NCBI RefSeq assembly: GCF_040373385.1
Contig: NZ_JBDXXH010000002.1
Location: 558,001 to 622,000 of the forward strand
Direction: 5' to 3'
Origin: Nitratidesulfovibrio sp.
Lineage (GTDB): Bacteria; Desulfobacterota; Desulfovibrionia; Desulfovibrionales; Desulfovibrionaceae
Length of the DNA: 64,000 bases
The first letter of the stretch is position 1, and the number at the start of each line of letters is the position of its first letter. This document shows positions 27,392 through 36,055 of the stretch, piece by piece. A model generated the notes under the pieces. That model ran no database searches and had not been told where the DNA came from. It saw only the letters and a program-made list of their open reading frames with translations. A program made the translations under genes and the position numbers.

Positions 27392-28759
27392 TCAATCTGT
27401 TGTCAATGAGTTCTTAGTCTCGACGGGGATGTGGCAAGCATACTTTGCATTGACCACCTCGTCCATCGCATAGCGCAGTTTCTCAACCTCGCTCCGCTTC
27501 ACCAGAAAGGAATCAAACACAGGCAAGCATGTCACCCCCTGAGCAGCCAGCCTGGACATGATCTCGTCCGCTATGTCGGCATCCATCTTCTGCAAGCGCA
27601 AGCCCGCCCCTGCTCCAAAGTGCCTGGATATGACTTCGTGCCTCTCCAACAGCCTTGCGATGACTGAATCCATGTCGATGGCTCTCAGGCGCTCATGGAA
27701 CTCAGGGGCAACCTTGTTGCGAATCTCACGCTTGATGCTCGCCTTCGCTTCTGAGAGCGTCTTGGCGTTGATGAGCACCAGCAAAGCGAACTTGCAGACA
27801 TCCCGCATGAGCTTGTCACCTTCTGATCCAGGCAACACATAGGGATCACCTGGGCATGGTGCCCCTGTCTCCTTGATGTAGAGCAGGTTGGGATGAATGC
27901 TTTTGTAGTCAAGCTCAACGACGCCCTCGCCATCAATCAAAACCTTTGCCCGCAACTGCTTTGGGATGACTTGCCACCAGCCACGGTAATGACGACCACC
28001 CCGCGTGAACTTGTCATTGAAAATTCTGACAAGAGTCTTGCTGTGCAAGTCAAACGCCCGTGAGTCTTCGTCGCCCCCTTCCAACTGACGCGCAACCGAT
28101 TCAGCCTGGAGCGCTTCCAGTTCCTCTCGCGACACATCAAGCTCAATCTTGCTGGCCTTCAGGGTCTTGTTGATAATGCCCAGACGCTCACGCATTTCTC
28201 TCGTGGCATCTGTGTCTTTGTAGTCTACCTGCTGGCCACCCTTTTTGAGAATGATGACTTCGGCATCCTCTGGCGGTGAGAGCTCTATCGCTTCAATCCC
28301 CTTGAACAGCGGAAGCAAGCTGCTACTGGCACGCATGCGAGAACGCTTTCCAGCGCCAGCCCCCCTGTCATAGAAGCCCGCCACGTGCTCAATGAAGTCG
28401 AGTTCTGCGAGCCGATCAACAACACTGACCAGCTTCTCGTACTTTATAAACAGCTTATTGTATCTCTTGCCTTTGCTGTAATGATTCTTGTCGCGTGAGT
28501 ATGCGACATACATATCAGGAGAACGAAGCCAGCAGGCATACAGGTTCAAGATGACATTCTTGATTGTAGGTCGAAGCTTTTGGTATCGCTTCTCGTCGCC
28601 TTCGCAGATGAGCATTCCAACATACTCAACGAGCGGGTTTGATTCTGGATGGTCTGACCACTTGAGAATATCAAACGGAATGCTTGGGTAGGAGGTGGCG
28701 TCTGACACAGCTAAACAAGCTCTCTCTTTGCGATGTTTGGATGGTTGGCTATGGGGCAC
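27392..28759 (-). CDS. Protein with single-subunit polymerase (PolA/T7 RNAP-like) palm motifs
   Basis: A 455-aa protein. The C-terminal half shows the order expected of a palm domain: motif A GEGVVELDYKSIHPNLLY with the metal-binding Asp, a basic helix region (KASIKREIRNKV), and motif C LPVFDSFLV, comparable to HDS in T7 RNA polymerase and HDE in PolA. The N-terminal half is charged and unassigned. It could be a mobile-element replication or priming protein. The GTG start at 28759 is weakly supported and a shorter form is possible. It ends about 30 bp upstream of the solenoid gene on the same strand. Confidence 0.55.
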   Translation of the reverse strand: MPHSQPSKHRKERACLAVSDATSYPSIPFDILKWSDHPESNPLVEYVGMLICEGDEKRYQKLRPTIKNVILNLYACWLRSPDMYVAYSRDKNHYSKGKRYNKLFIKYEKLVSVVDRLAELDFIEHVAGFYDRGAGAGKRSRMRASSSLLPLFKGIEAIELSPPEDAEVIILKKGGQQVDYKDTDATREMRERLGIINKTLKASKIELDVSREELEALQAESVARQLEGGDEDSRAFDLHSKTLVRIFNDKFTRGGRHYRGWWQVIPKQLRAKVLIDGEGVVELDYKSIHPNLLYIKETGAPCPGDPYVLPGSEGDKLMRDVCKFALLVLINAKTLSEAKASIKREIRNKVAPEFHERLRAIDMDSVIARLLERHEVISRHFGAGAGLRLQKMDADIADEIMSRLAAQGVTCLPVFDSFLVKRSEVEKLRYAMDEVVNAKYACHIPVETKNSLTTD

Positions 28760-29187
28760 GGAAAGAAGGCTGATTTATCGCGCCGAGTTCTGGACTTCGT
28801 CTCTGACTGACCTTTACCAAGTGATTGAAAACAAAGAAATGTATTTTAACTCTTAAATACTCTTATTCTTCTTGAAGCGGGGAGGGGAGGGAATATCATT
28901 ACTCATACAGACTGAACTTGCCTCAGTGATAATTCGCTACAGCAACCATGAAAATTTCCACCCAACACCACACGAAAACAAGAAACGCTCCAGAATTGAA
29001 TTTAAGACACGAAACCCCTCAACACACACGCGAAGCTGCCCTCGCACCCGATCGCGCCTCAGAATCGATCCTGGTGCGAAATTTACACATGCGCACCCAT
29101 CCTCGCGGCGCACTCAACGACGCGCATCCTCTGTAAGCAACCAAACAGCCGCGACAATTTCAAGCCAAATGGCAACTGAGCATACGG
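28760..29187. other. Intergenic region within the island
   Basis: About 430 bp. The first ~100 bp next to the polymerase-like gene are AT-rich and may hold its promoter. Small ORFs in the remainder have no ribosome-binding sites. Nothing else is recognisable. Confidence 0.35.
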
Positions 29188-29751
29188 CTATATCCCGATT
29201 ACACGGGCATAGATCGTCTGCCGAGAGACGCCATACTCAGCGGCCAGTGCTGAAACCTTGTCGCCCTGCTCTATCCTGCTCCTGATCACCTGGGCCTGTT
29301 CATTGCTCAGGGCTGGCTTTCTGCCCTTGTACTTGCCTTTAGCCTTTGCCAGGGCAATCCCCTCACGCTGGCGCTCACGGATCATGGAGCGCTCAAACTC
29401 GCTCACCGCCCCAATGATTTGCAATTGGAGGCGCTGGAACGGCTCATCTTTGCCCGTGAAATGCAAGCCCTCCTTGTGGAACCTCACCGCCACGCCACGT
29501 TCAAGAAGCACCGTCAGGATAGAAAGCAAGTCATTCAGGTTGCGCGCGAGCCGGTCAATCGAATGGACATGGAGCGTGTCTCCGGTTCTCAGATGCGCCA
29601 AGCATTTCTTCCAGCCCGGCCTGTTTGTGGACCCGCCTGAGGCGTGATCCTCAAACCGTTCATCCAGCTTCACCCCCTCCAACTGTCGCTCAAGATTCTG
29701 GTCGACAGAGCTTACACGCAGGTAGCCTACATCTTGTCCCGTGATCGTCAT
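29188..29751 (-). CDS. Serine recombinase (Tn3-type resolvase/invertase)
   Basis: A 187-aa small serine recombinase. The catalytic Ser is in GYLRVSSVDQNLERQ, the Arg cluster is SIDRLARNLNDL, the E-helix follows as ERSMIRERQREGIALAKAKG, and a C-terminal helix-turn-helix (VSALAAEYGVSRQTIYARV) binds DNA. No transposase gene or Tn3 terminal repeats are evident nearby. It may resolve dimers of a mobile element or be a remnant. ATG at 29751 has GAGGGGG upstream. Confidence 0.92.
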   Translation of the reverse strand: MTITGQDVGYLRVSSVDQNLERQLEGVKLDERFEDHASGGSTNRPGWKKCLAHLRTGDTLHVHSIDRLARNLNDLLSILTVLLERGVAVRFHKEGLHFTGKDEPFQRLQLQIIGAVSEFERSMIRERQREGIALAKAKGKYKGRKPALSNEQAQVIRSRIEQGDKVSALAAEYGVSRQTIYARVIGI

Positions 29752-29845
29752 GGCAGCCCCCTCTCAGAAGTGCATTGTCAGAAAAGCCTCTAAGAGATTG
29801 CTAGACATTTGTCAAACAAAGCCAAAAAGAGCCCTAAAATGACAC

Positions 29846-29869
29846 AGCTGGAGCGAACTCCAGCTGTCC
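29846..29869. other. Hairpin between resolvase and cas5
   Basis: ACAGCTGGAG and CTCCAGCTGT form a perfect 10-bp stem with a 4-nt loop. No T-run follows. It could be part of a recombination site or a weak terminator. The rest of the 29,752-30,059 gap is AT-rich and must contain the cas promoter; TATAAA at 30005-30010 is a possible -10. Confidence 0.45.
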
Positions 29870-30059
29870 AATTAGGGTACACCTCATCAACACAATACCC
29901 CGTACCACTCGCTCTAGACTGACAGCCCAGTCGTGAGCCTGTCATGGATACAATTGATATCGCCTATACAAAAAAATAATTGCACCGCGCTTATCAATAA
30001 TACGTATAAAGAAAACCAGTGAGGCAGTGCTTACTCGCAAATAGTAGCAGGAGGTACTG

Positions 30060-30698
30060 ATGGACCCGTATTCAGTTTCCCTAGAGGTGTCAGGAAAAAC
30101 AGCCATTTTTACCCGCCCGGACACAGGATCATCTCCCATCTCGTATCCTGTGCCCACGTACTCCGCGCTTCGCGGCATTTTCGAGGCAATCCTGCTGCTT
30201 GAGCAGGCCTCGGTCGTCCCTGTCAAAGTCGAAATCTGTGCTCCCATCAACTACCACCACTACACAACAAACTACCTTGGTCCTGCCAAAAAGACGGGCC
30301 AAGAGGGTGCGTTGCAGGTGCCCGCCACGGTGCTCACGGATGTGTGTTACCGGGTCTACGCCCGTGCGCACCATGACGACAGGCCCATCCCGTACAGCAC
30401 ACGCGCAAAACCTAACGGGTCGCGCTGCACGCATGGCGGTCATGCATACCGGGAGATTTTCAACCGCAGAATCAAACGGGGGCAGTGCTACAGGACACCA
30501 TTCCTCGGCTGGAAAGAGTTTACGGTAAACTACTTCGGTCCATTCCGCCCCGACACAAAAGTTCAAGAGGACATCAACCTGTTCATCCCCTGCCTGTTCA
30601 AGGCATTCTCGATGGATGGGCTGGGAAAATCCACGACGTGGCAGCCAACCTTCATGAACAACGTAGAGGTTCGCGAGGGGGTGCTGCACTATGTATGA
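30060..30698 (+). CDS. cas5c: Type I-C CRISPR protein Cas5c (pre-crRNA endonuclease)
   Basis: A 212-aa RAMP protein. In type I-C systems Cas5 replaces Cas6: it cuts pre-crRNA at the repeat stem and stays bound to the crRNA 5' handle. Recognisable family features are SLEVSGKTAIFTRPDTGSSP at the start, SYPVPTYSALRGIFEAIL (the conserved P-T-x-S-A-x-G-x-xEAI region) and the C-terminal FRPDTKVQEDINLFIPCL. ATG at 30060 follows AGGAGG. First gene of the cas operon; it overlaps cas8c by 8 bp. Confidence 0.93.
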   Translation: MDPYSVSLEVSGKTAIFTRPDTGSSPISYPVPTYSALRGIFEAILLLEQASVVPVKVEICAPINYHHYTTNYLGPAKKTGQEGALQVPATVLTDVCYRVYARAHHDDRPIPYSTRAKPNGSRCTHGGHAYREIFNRRIKRGQCYRTPFLGWKEFTVNYFGPFRPDTKVQEDINLFIPCLFKAFSMDGLGKSTTWQPTFMNNVEVREGVLHYV

Positions 30699-32802
30699 GT
30701 TTTTCCAGATAGCGGAATCGTTGACCCGTGCCGGGATATCGCCCCCCAGGCGTGCATCGGCGATCAAGCCTTGTCCTCGCAAACCCCGCCTTACGGTTTT
30801 CATCGATTCCGATGGTCTGCCGGTAGACTTGTCCATCTGCCCTTTACCCGATGCGGAACACCCTGCCCCTGATCGCTGGGCGCCAGACAACCACATGGCG
30901 TTTCCCAGCATCGCCGTTGATCCTCCTTTGCTCTCCACCGACAAATCCACTTTCTCTGCCTTTCGCAAGGCTTGCAAAGACACATCACCGGAAAGGTACG
31001 CAGAGCGAGTCGAGTCCGCCGGGGTTCTGATAGCGGGCGCCACCTCCGGCTGGTCTGACAAGCTCAGAAAGAAGCTTGTCCGGCAGATACGCGGGGGCGC
31101 TCTGCTCCTTGCTCAAACCGGTTCGTTGCCTCCCCATGCCGGGGCCTTCACGGAACTGGTACGGCGGTGTGAAGCCTTGGATCCGGAGCAACTGGAAGCA
31201 TTCCTGTGCACTCGCGTCGCGGAAGGGGTGCGTGAATCGCCGCTTGCCTGGGCAGCCCTTCTTGATGGCGTTATCGCTCTCCAGGAAGGTTCCAAACAGC
31301 CTCCGTCGAATACCCTGCTTGTCACGCTGGAGTTGGATGACTGGCAGAAATACCCCGCGCTTGCCAACAGCCCGGCTGTCTTCGATGCGATCAACGCCTG
31401 CCTGCTCGCGGCGGGAAGTATGGACACCGAAGAAACCGATGCGTTTGGCCTGCCGCTCACCGGGCACAAGGAACCAATGCCCAAGCTGGTGCTTCCGAAG
31501 TCGGGAGAAAAGCCCCTTCGGTCCATGTTCGGTGAGGTACCCGCAAACTACCGCTATCGGCGTGCGGATGCGGAGTCGTTCCCGGTGGGCAACGAATCTC
31601 GCCTGCGCATGCTGAGCGCCAGCCAATGGATGATGGCTCCAGAGCGCGAAGGAAGCACCTGGGCGTTCCTGAACCAGAAAGGCAAGCTCGGCAGAACCGC
31701 AATAGACCCCACCTTCGTGCTTATCGCTCCACAGCAGATGCCCCCGGCCCCACCGGCGCTGGGGCGGCTCTTTGCCCCTCTGTCTGCCAAAGCGGAACAG
31801 GCAGCGAGCGCACATGGTTTTGCCGCCATCGCAGAAGATGTCGTCCGCGCGCTACGAGGTGCCTGGAGTGGCGACCTGTCCGTTCCGGTGCAGGTTTCCG
31901 TCCTCACGTCCTATGACAAGGGCCGGTACAAGCTGCTGATGAGCGACACCTTCACGGCAGCCCATTTCATCGACGCATCCCGCGAATGGCAAAAAGGCTG
32001 CACCAACATTCCCCCCATGCTCTTCAGGATCGTGGAGAGCCGCCAATCGCGACTTCTCGCCCCCGACACACCACTCCCCTCAGAGGTGCCCCCCCTGCTG
32101 GCAACAGTGTGGCTCCGCGATGGCGAAGAGTGTCGCACCACGCGGCAAGTCTCCCAAGACTTGCCCGCACGGCTGCTGCTGGCAAAGAAAACAGCCGGGG
32201 GCGAACTCTCCATGGGGCTGTTGCGCCAACATATGGATGATCAGGTTCCCATTCTGTTGGCCCTGGGGCTGAGTCGCTTCAGGGGCAAAGAGGTGCATGT
32301 TCCACGGGACATCCCCTACCGTATAGAAATACTGCCTTCCGTACTCGGGCTGCTGCTCCTGAAGGCCGGACGGCAAATGGAGGACTACATGCAAGACGCC
32401 TACTTTCTTGTCGGGCGCGTTCTCAACCTCGCGGACAAACTGCATGAGCAATACTGCCTCGCCGTGCGGGATGGACATGTGCCCCCTGTGCTGTTGGGCA
32501 ATTCACTGATGCGTACCGCCCTTGAGAACCCAGTGGAAGCCGTGGAACAACTGGCGGACAGGATGCTGGTCTACCACGCTTGGGCACGATCAAGTCGTGA
32601 GGATAACAGCAAAATCGCCAAATGGGCGCTCGGGCAGTTCGCCCCTCTCAGCGAATCGCTGAAAGAAAATGGCATTCCGAGCGTGGTGACCCCCACGGGC
32701 AAGGCCGAATTGCTGCTCGGTTACCTTGCGGGTGTACCCGGCAAGAAAACTGCGGAAGAAATCTCCCAGAACGTCGATACTGAAGAAGGAGCATCCGAAT
32801 GA
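30691..32802 (+). CDS. cas8c: Type I-C Cascade large subunit Cas8c
   Basis: A 703-aa protein, in the long range for this family. It begins LTRAGISPPRRASA soon after the start and has the family-like FIDSDGLPVDLSICP and LKAGRQMEDYMQDAYFLVGR near the end. Cas8c recognises the PAM and helps recruit Cas3. It is assigned from its position between cas5c and cas7 and from overall resemblance to Csd1. It overlaps both neighbours (8 bp and 4 bp), showing translational coupling. Confidence 0.9.
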   Translation: MYEFFQIAESLTRAGISPPRRASAIKPCPRKPRLTVFIDSDGLPVDLSICPLPDAEHPAPDRWAPDNHMAFPSIAVDPPLLSTDKSTFSAFRKACKDTSPERYAERVESAGVLIAGATSGWSDKLRKKLVRQIRGGALLLAQTGSLPPHAGAFTELVRRCEALDPEQLEAFLCTRVAEGVRESPLAWAALLDGVIALQEGSKQPPSNTLLVTLELDDWQKYPALANSPAVFDAINACLLAAGSMDTEETDAFGLPLTGHKEPMPKLVLPKSGEKPLRSMFGEVPANYRYRRADAESFPVGNESRLRMLSASQWMMAPEREGSTWAFLNQKGKLGRTAIDPTFVLIAPQQMPPAPPALGRLFAPLSAKAEQAASAHGFAAIAEDVVRALRGAWSGDLSVPVQVSVLTSYDKGRYKLLMSDTFTAAHFIDASREWQKGCTNIPPMLFRIVESRQSRLLAPDTPLPSEVPPLLATVWLRDGEECRTTRQVSQDLPARLLLAKKTAGGELSMGLLRQHMDDQVPILLALGLSRFRGKEVHVPRDIPYRIEILPSVLGLLLLKAGRQMEDYMQDAYFLVGRVLNLADKLHEQYCLAVRDGHVPPVLLGNSLMRTALENPVEAVEQLADRMLVYHAWARSSREDNSKIAKWALGQFAPLSESLKENGIPSVVTPTGKAELLLGYLAGVPGKKTAEEISQNVDTEEGASE

Positions 32803-33674
32803 GCACCACCTCGTTTCAGAACAAGCTGACCGGCCTTCTCATCCTCGAAGCAGTGAACAGCAATCCCAACGGCGACCCCGATCGTGAAAGCGATCCCCGC
32901 CATCGGGCCAACGGCATCGGCGAGATCAGCCCCGTGTCGTTCAAGGCCAAGCTGCGGAGTCTCGTGGGGGACAAGGAAGGGCCGGTGTGGAACGAGATGA
33001 GTGCCCGTCACGGACTTGATGCCCAGAACTTCGACATCCTGGAGTGCAAGGGGCGCAGCATTGGCGAACTGCGAAAACTGTCCACCAGCGATCTGCTTGC
33101 CCGGTTCTGGGATGCCCGCCTGTTCGGCACCTCGCTCCTCGAAAAGGAATCAGGTGGGACTGAAGAAACCTTCCAGCAGCACATTCACACCGGGGCGCTT
33201 CAATTCGGAACCGGCCTTTCCCTCGCCCCTGTGAAGATCATCCGCAACACGACCACCATCAAGCGCGGCGTGCAGGAGGGCAAGGACAGGGGCATGGCAC
33301 CGCTGGCCTACAGGGTGGTTGAATACGGCCTGTATACCATGCCGTTCTTCCTGAACCCCACCGTGGCCAACCGTACCCTGTGCACTCGCAAGGATATCGA
33401 CCTGATGCTTGATGTCATTCCTTACGCCTACTCGCACACGGCCTCGTACGTGCGCCCGCACGTGAACATCAGACACGCATGGATTGCCGAACACAAAAGC
33501 CCCCTTGGCAGTTGTCCGGAATGGCGCATTCTGGAAGCCCTTACCCCCCGGCGCATCCGCAACGCCGAAACCAACCTGCCTGCTGCGTCCATTGACGAGT
33601 TCGGCATTCCCAATGGGCTGCCTGACGACATATTGTCAAAACTGGCCGGGGTGCGTGATCTGATAGACGGGTAG
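32799..33674 (+). CDS. cas7: Type I-C Cascade backbone Cas7 (Csd2)
   Basis: A 291-aa RAMP protein that forms the helical filament along the crRNA. Csd2 features are TGLLILEAVNSNPNGDPDRE, VSFKAKLRSLVGD, and the mid-protein HTGALQFGTGLSLAPVKI, RNTTTIKRG, YGLYTMPFFLNP. The GAATGAG start overlaps the cas8c stop by 4 bp. Confidence 0.94.
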   Translation: MSTTSFQNKLTGLLILEAVNSNPNGDPDRESDPRHRANGIGEISPVSFKAKLRSLVGDKEGPVWNEMSARHGLDAQNFDILECKGRSIGELRKLSTSDLLARFWDARLFGTSLLEKESGGTEETFQQHIHTGALQFGTGLSLAPVKIIRNTTTIKRGVQEGKDRGMAPLAYRVVEYGLYTMPFFLNPTVANRTLCTRKDIDLMLDVIPYAYSHTASYVRPHVNIRHAWIAEHKSPLGSCPEWRILEALTPRRIRNAETNLPAASIDEFGIPNGLPDDILSKLAGVRDLIDG

Positions 33675-33679
33675 GCACG

Positions 33680-35911
33680 ATGACACACCATGCGCATAGT
33701 GGCCGGGCGGCACGTGAAGGCCGCCCGGCCATCCCCCCACAGCCCTACGCCGTACATGTTCACGGTGTGGCGACTGCGGCGTTGCAACAGGCGCAGGAGA
33801 TGGCCCGCTTTCTCACGGAACCGGGCCAACGGAAGCCGTTCATTGCCTGCGTGCATCGCGCGGCAATGGCCCACGACCTGGGAAAGCTGCTACCGGAAAA
33901 TGCCGAGGTGCTGTCCCGATCCTACGGCATGGACAGGCCGACGCGTCTTCCGGTCAACCATGTGGATGCAGGGGTGGCACACCTTATGGCGAGCGGCGAT
34001 GCCATGTCCGCCCTGCTGGTCTGGGCACATCACGCCGGGCTTGCCGATGCCAGTACCCTTTGCAAAACCTCTCCACCACTGCGGGACCCCACCATTCACT
34101 CTCGCGTGGATGAAGCGCTTGCCGTCTGCATGGCACACCATGCACAGGAAACGGGCGATGGCATTCCCCCGCTACCAGATGCAGGATTCATCCCCTCTTC
34201 ATCGCTGGACCACAGGCTGGCTCTCTCTTGCCTTGTGGATGCGGATCATGGCGACACGGGCCGCCACTACGGAAGCACATCATTACCGGATGCGTGGCCC
34301 ACCCTGCGCGCCGCAGATCGTCTTGCCGCCCTTGATGCCTTCGTAGAGAAACTAGGCCGGAAAGGCGGCCCTGGCGACGCACGGAACGCCATCCGGGCGG
34401 AACTCTATCGCAGTGCGCGCAAGGCCTCGCCCGATCTCGGCATCCGTTCTTGCGACAGCCCAGTGGGCACCGGCAAGACCACCAGCATCATGGCCCATCT
34501 GCTCCACGTGGCGAAAGTCCATGAACTGCGACGCATCTTCGTGGTCTTGCCATTCACGAACATCATCGATCAGGCCGTCTATACCTACCGCAAGGCCTTG
34601 GTACTGGACGGGGAAAACCCTGAAGAAGTGGTTGCCGCCCACCATCACAGGGCAGAGTTTGACGCACCGGAATCTCGTGAATTGGCGTTTCAGTGGCGTG
34701 CCCCGATCATAGTGGTGACGGCGGTGCAGTTCTTTGAAACGCTGGCAGCAGCCGCACCCGCTTCATTACGCAAGCTGCACAGCCTGCCGGGTTCCGCCGT
34801 CTTCATAGACGAGGCCCACGCGGCCATGCCAGCTGACCTTTGGCTGCCTGCGTGGGTATGGCTGCGGTCAGCCTGCCAGCGCTGGGGATGCCATTTCGTT
34901 CTGGCCTCCGGCTCTCTTTCGCGGTTCTGGGAATTGGACCAGTTTCGGGATGCGGAAAAAATTCACGGCATGGTACCAATGCCCGTCCGCCCCCTGATAG
35001 ATGACGCACCCCGTGCGCATGCCATGCAGGCAGAGCAACGCCGGGTGCGATATGTGTCTATCCCCCGCGTTGTTGGCATGGAGGAGTTGGCTGATGCGGT
35101 CATGCGTGCCTCAGGCCCCCGCATTGTCGTGATGAACACGGTAAGGGGAGCCGCCATGCTGGCGCACCGCCTTGCTCAGGCACGGGGACGTCGGTTCGTC
35201 GAGCACCTGTCCACGGCCCTGTGCCCCCGCGACAGGGCGGCAACCTTGCGCCACGTGAAGCAACGTCTGCTGGCCGACGATTCGGAGTGGGTGCTTGTGG
35301 CCACCTCTTGCGTGGAAGCCGGGGTGGATTTTTCGTTTCGCACGGGATTCCGCGAGCGTTTCGGCCTGTGCAACCTGATCCAGTTGGGGGGCCGGGTCTG
35401 CCGAGAGGCTGAGGCCGAAGGCGTGGTGTATGACTTCGTGCTGCGCGCGGACGAAGTGCCGCCCCACCCCGGCGCACGGCTTGCTGCACTGGCGCTGTCC
35501 AGCCTGTTTGGCGAGGGACTGGTAGGGCAGGAACATTGCCGCGAGGCCCTGCGCCGGGAGCTTGCGCTAGGGGCTTCCGAAGGTAACGGAGGGCGTGGGC
35601 TTGCCATTTGCGTGGATGACAGTGCGGGCGAATTTCGCAAGGTGCATGACCGGTTCCGCATCATTGACGCTGATACGGTTACTGTCATCGTCGATCCCCA
35701 CGCCATCGCCCGGTTGCAGTCTGGCAGTACGCTACCTCGGGCCGTATTGCAGGAGGTATCCGTGCAAATCTGGACCTCGCGCCTTGAACGCGAGCCAATC
35801 GCCCCAATACCCGGCTGGCCTCAACTGTACGCATGGCAAGGCGTCTATGACGACTTTTTGGGGTATCTCGCGGACGCATGCGCGAACCCCAGGCATCCGA
35901 GTCAAACCTGA
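33680..35911 (+). CDS. cas3: CRISPR nuclease-helicase Cas3
   Basis: A 743-aa effector that nicks and unwinds target DNA. The N-terminal HD nuclease has AHDLGKLLP near residue 63, and other metal ligands in VNHVDAG and AHHAGL. The SF2 helicase has Walker A SPVGTGKTTS near 262, DEAH (FIDEAHAAMP) near 377 and motif VI QLGGRVCREAE near 567. It is the last gene of the operon, only 5 bp after cas7. In most I-C loci cas3 comes first and cas4-cas1-cas2 follow cas7; here none of those three is present in the window. Confidence 0.93.
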   Translation: MTHHAHSGRAAREGRPAIPPQPYAVHVHGVATAALQQAQEMARFLTEPGQRKPFIACVHRAAMAHDLGKLLPENAEVLSRSYGMDRPTRLPVNHVDAGVAHLMASGDAMSALLVWAHHAGLADASTLCKTSPPLRDPTIHSRVDEALAVCMAHHAQETGDGIPPLPDAGFIPSSSLDHRLALSCLVDADHGDTGRHYGSTSLPDAWPTLRAADRLAALDAFVEKLGRKGGPGDARNAIRAELYRSARKASPDLGIRSCDSPVGTGKTTSIMAHLLHVAKVHELRRIFVVLPFTNIIDQAVYTYRKALVLDGENPEEVVAAHHHRAEFDAPESRELAFQWRAPIIVVTAVQFFETLAAAAPASLRKLHSLPGSAVFIDEAHAAMPADLWLPAWVWLRSACQRWGCHFVLASGSLSRFWELDQFRDAEKIHGMVPMPVRPLIDDAPRAHAMQAEQRRVRYVSIPRVVGMEELADAVMRASGPRIVVMNTVRGAAMLAHRLAQARGRRFVEHLSTALCPRDRAATLRHVKQRLLADDSEWVLVATSCVEAGVDFSFRTGFRERFGLCNLIQLGGRVCREAEAEGVVYDFVLRADEVPPHPGARLAALALSSLFGEGLVGQEHCREALRRELALGASEGNGGRGLAICVDDSAGEFRKVHDRFRIIDADTVTVIVDPHAIARLQSGSTLPRAVLQEVSVQIWTSRLEREPIAPIPGWPQLYAWQGVYDDFLGYLADACANPRHPSQT

Positions 35912-35915
35912 GAGG

Positions 35916-36055
35916 TTCGCGGATTGCCACACAGGCGATAATGCTAGGTTTCCTGTCCAACCTCCGCGGCTACAGACCGGAGATAGCGTAAAAACGATGC
36001 TGTTCGCGGAATTGCCTTCGCGCGCCCTTGTCGGCAAAAGGAAATCGGACAGGCA
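35916..36055 (+). promoter_or_regulatory. CRISPR leader
   Basis: A 140-bp non-coding stretch between cas3 and the first repeat. A possible promoter is TTCGCG (35916-35921), a 17-bp spacer, then TAATGC (35939-35944). The leader side is fixed by repeat decay at the far end of the array. Confidence 0.55.

Noticed and set aside
28945..29136. A 62-codon open frame in the gap between the polymerase-like gene and the resolvase
   Set aside because: No ribosome-binding site, no recognisable motif, and several equally long competing frames.
29752..29870. Tn3-type terminal inverted repeats beside the resolvase
   Set aside because: TGTCAGAAAAGCC looked suggestive, but no matching inverted partner and no transposase gene were found.
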